Positions 19,334 to 19,596 of a stretch of DNA of 19,596 nucleotides are shown piece after piece. The stretch is from Christensenella sp. UBA3857 (GTDB taxonomy: Bacteria > Bacillota > Clostridia > Christensenellales > CAG-138). The translations under genes were made by a program, and so were the position numbers. The stretch is taken from contig DGHD01000034.1 of the NCBI GenBank assembly GCA_002392505.1, forward strand, positions 1-19,596, given 5' to 3'. The notes below the pieces were generated by a model. It saw only the letters and a list, made by a program, of their open reading frames with translations. It was not told where the DNA came from and made no database searches. Every line of letters starts with the position of its first letter. Position 1 is the stretch's first letter.

Positions 19334-19596
19334 CTGAAAAACTTGCGAGCAAAGCAAGAAGCACTCAAGTTTTTAGGACGCACGCCAAGCGAGCAAAGCG
19401 AGAGTCGTCCACGTGGCCGAAAAATGTTTTTTTCGAGCCGAGTGGGCGTGACGCGCCGCGATAGGCGCGTAACCACGATCACGCAAGTTTGAGGAACCGC
19501 TCCTGCGAGACATATCCCAGTATGTGTGCACGATGTATCGTTAGTGTAACAAAGTCGGGAAGCATTAGCTTATCTGAAGCATCCCTCATCCACCGC

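Larger units (their letters stand above)
19115..19596. other. Non-coding, hairpin-rich intergenic region
   Basis: About 480 bases without a credible gene. It contains, in order, a four-unit TTCGATAT hairpin array (19150-19230), a 7-bp tandem repeat (19239-19270), a repeat-family block with two hairpins (19274-19333), and further stem-loops: AAAAACTTG with CAAGTTTTT (19337-19374), ACGCGCC with GGCGCGT (19451-19470), and ACATA with TATGT (19510-19525). CCCTCATCC recurs at 19274-19282 and 19583-19591. The region likely holds several dispersed repeat copies of the kind scattered through Clostridia genomes. Confidence 0.7.

Noticed and set aside
19255..19482. 75-codon minus-strand frame across the right-hand repeats
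   Set aside because: It is a translation of the hairpin repeat family with no ribosome site; such frames are often mis-annotated as hypothetical proteins.

Overview
The window looks like chromosomal DNA from an anaerobic gut-type Firmicute (class Clostridia; an uncultured Oscillospiraceae- or Ruminococcaceae-like bacterium would fit). This is inferred from strong AGGAGG-type ribosome sites, GC-rich coding DNA with AT-rich promoters, a LytS-type kinase, giant Cna_B-type surface proteins, TnpV- and CD1845-like mobile-element genes, and hairpin-rich intergenic repeats. No rRNA, tRNA or CRISPR array was found.

Layout. Positions 1-97 (minus) hold the first 32 codons of a large serine recombinase that runs off the left edge. 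364-1989 is a dicarboxylate/amino-acid:cation symporter (SDF fold) with an N-terminal GHKL-ATPase-like domain. 2097-2581 (minus) is a broken lipoprotein/VanX-like pseudogene. 2762-3868 is a secreted, membrane-tethered DUF3089 alpha/beta hydrolase. Then, on the minus strand, come a DUF3592 plus tubby/LURP-one-like membrane protein (3935-4951), a response regulator with a SARP-like output domain (4976-5797) and a LytS-family sensor kinase (5962-7239). Divergent from the kinase is a two-gene surface operon: a TasA/camelysin-like protein (7424-8494) and a 2241-residue multidomain Cna_B/isopeptide-type protein (8513-15238), ended by a strong terminator. 15314-15972 (minus) is a small mobile-element operon (CD1845-like membrane protein and TnpV). 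16270-19114 holds a polytopic membrane protein, a MATE transporter and an NlpC/P60 lipoprotein. The last 480 bases are non-coding and packed with repeats.

Main observation. Three promoters share one regulatory element: two TTGGACA heptamers separated by TTTG (11-bp period), the second ending exactly 8 bp before a -10 hexamer. They lie upstream of the symporter (301-332), the response regulator (5834-5865, minus) and the TasA-like/giant-protein operon (7332-7363). This geometry is the one known for SARP activators of actinobacteria, and the response regulator encoded here has a SARP-like winged-helix output. The simplest reading is a regulon: the kinase, expressed from an ordinary sigma-A promoter, activates the regulator, which drives its own gene plus the DUF3592 gene, the surface operon and the symporter. 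This is inference from sequence geometry; binding and expression are untested. The hydrolase, kinase, MATE and 16270 membrane-protein genes have recognisable -35/-10 promoters without the element.
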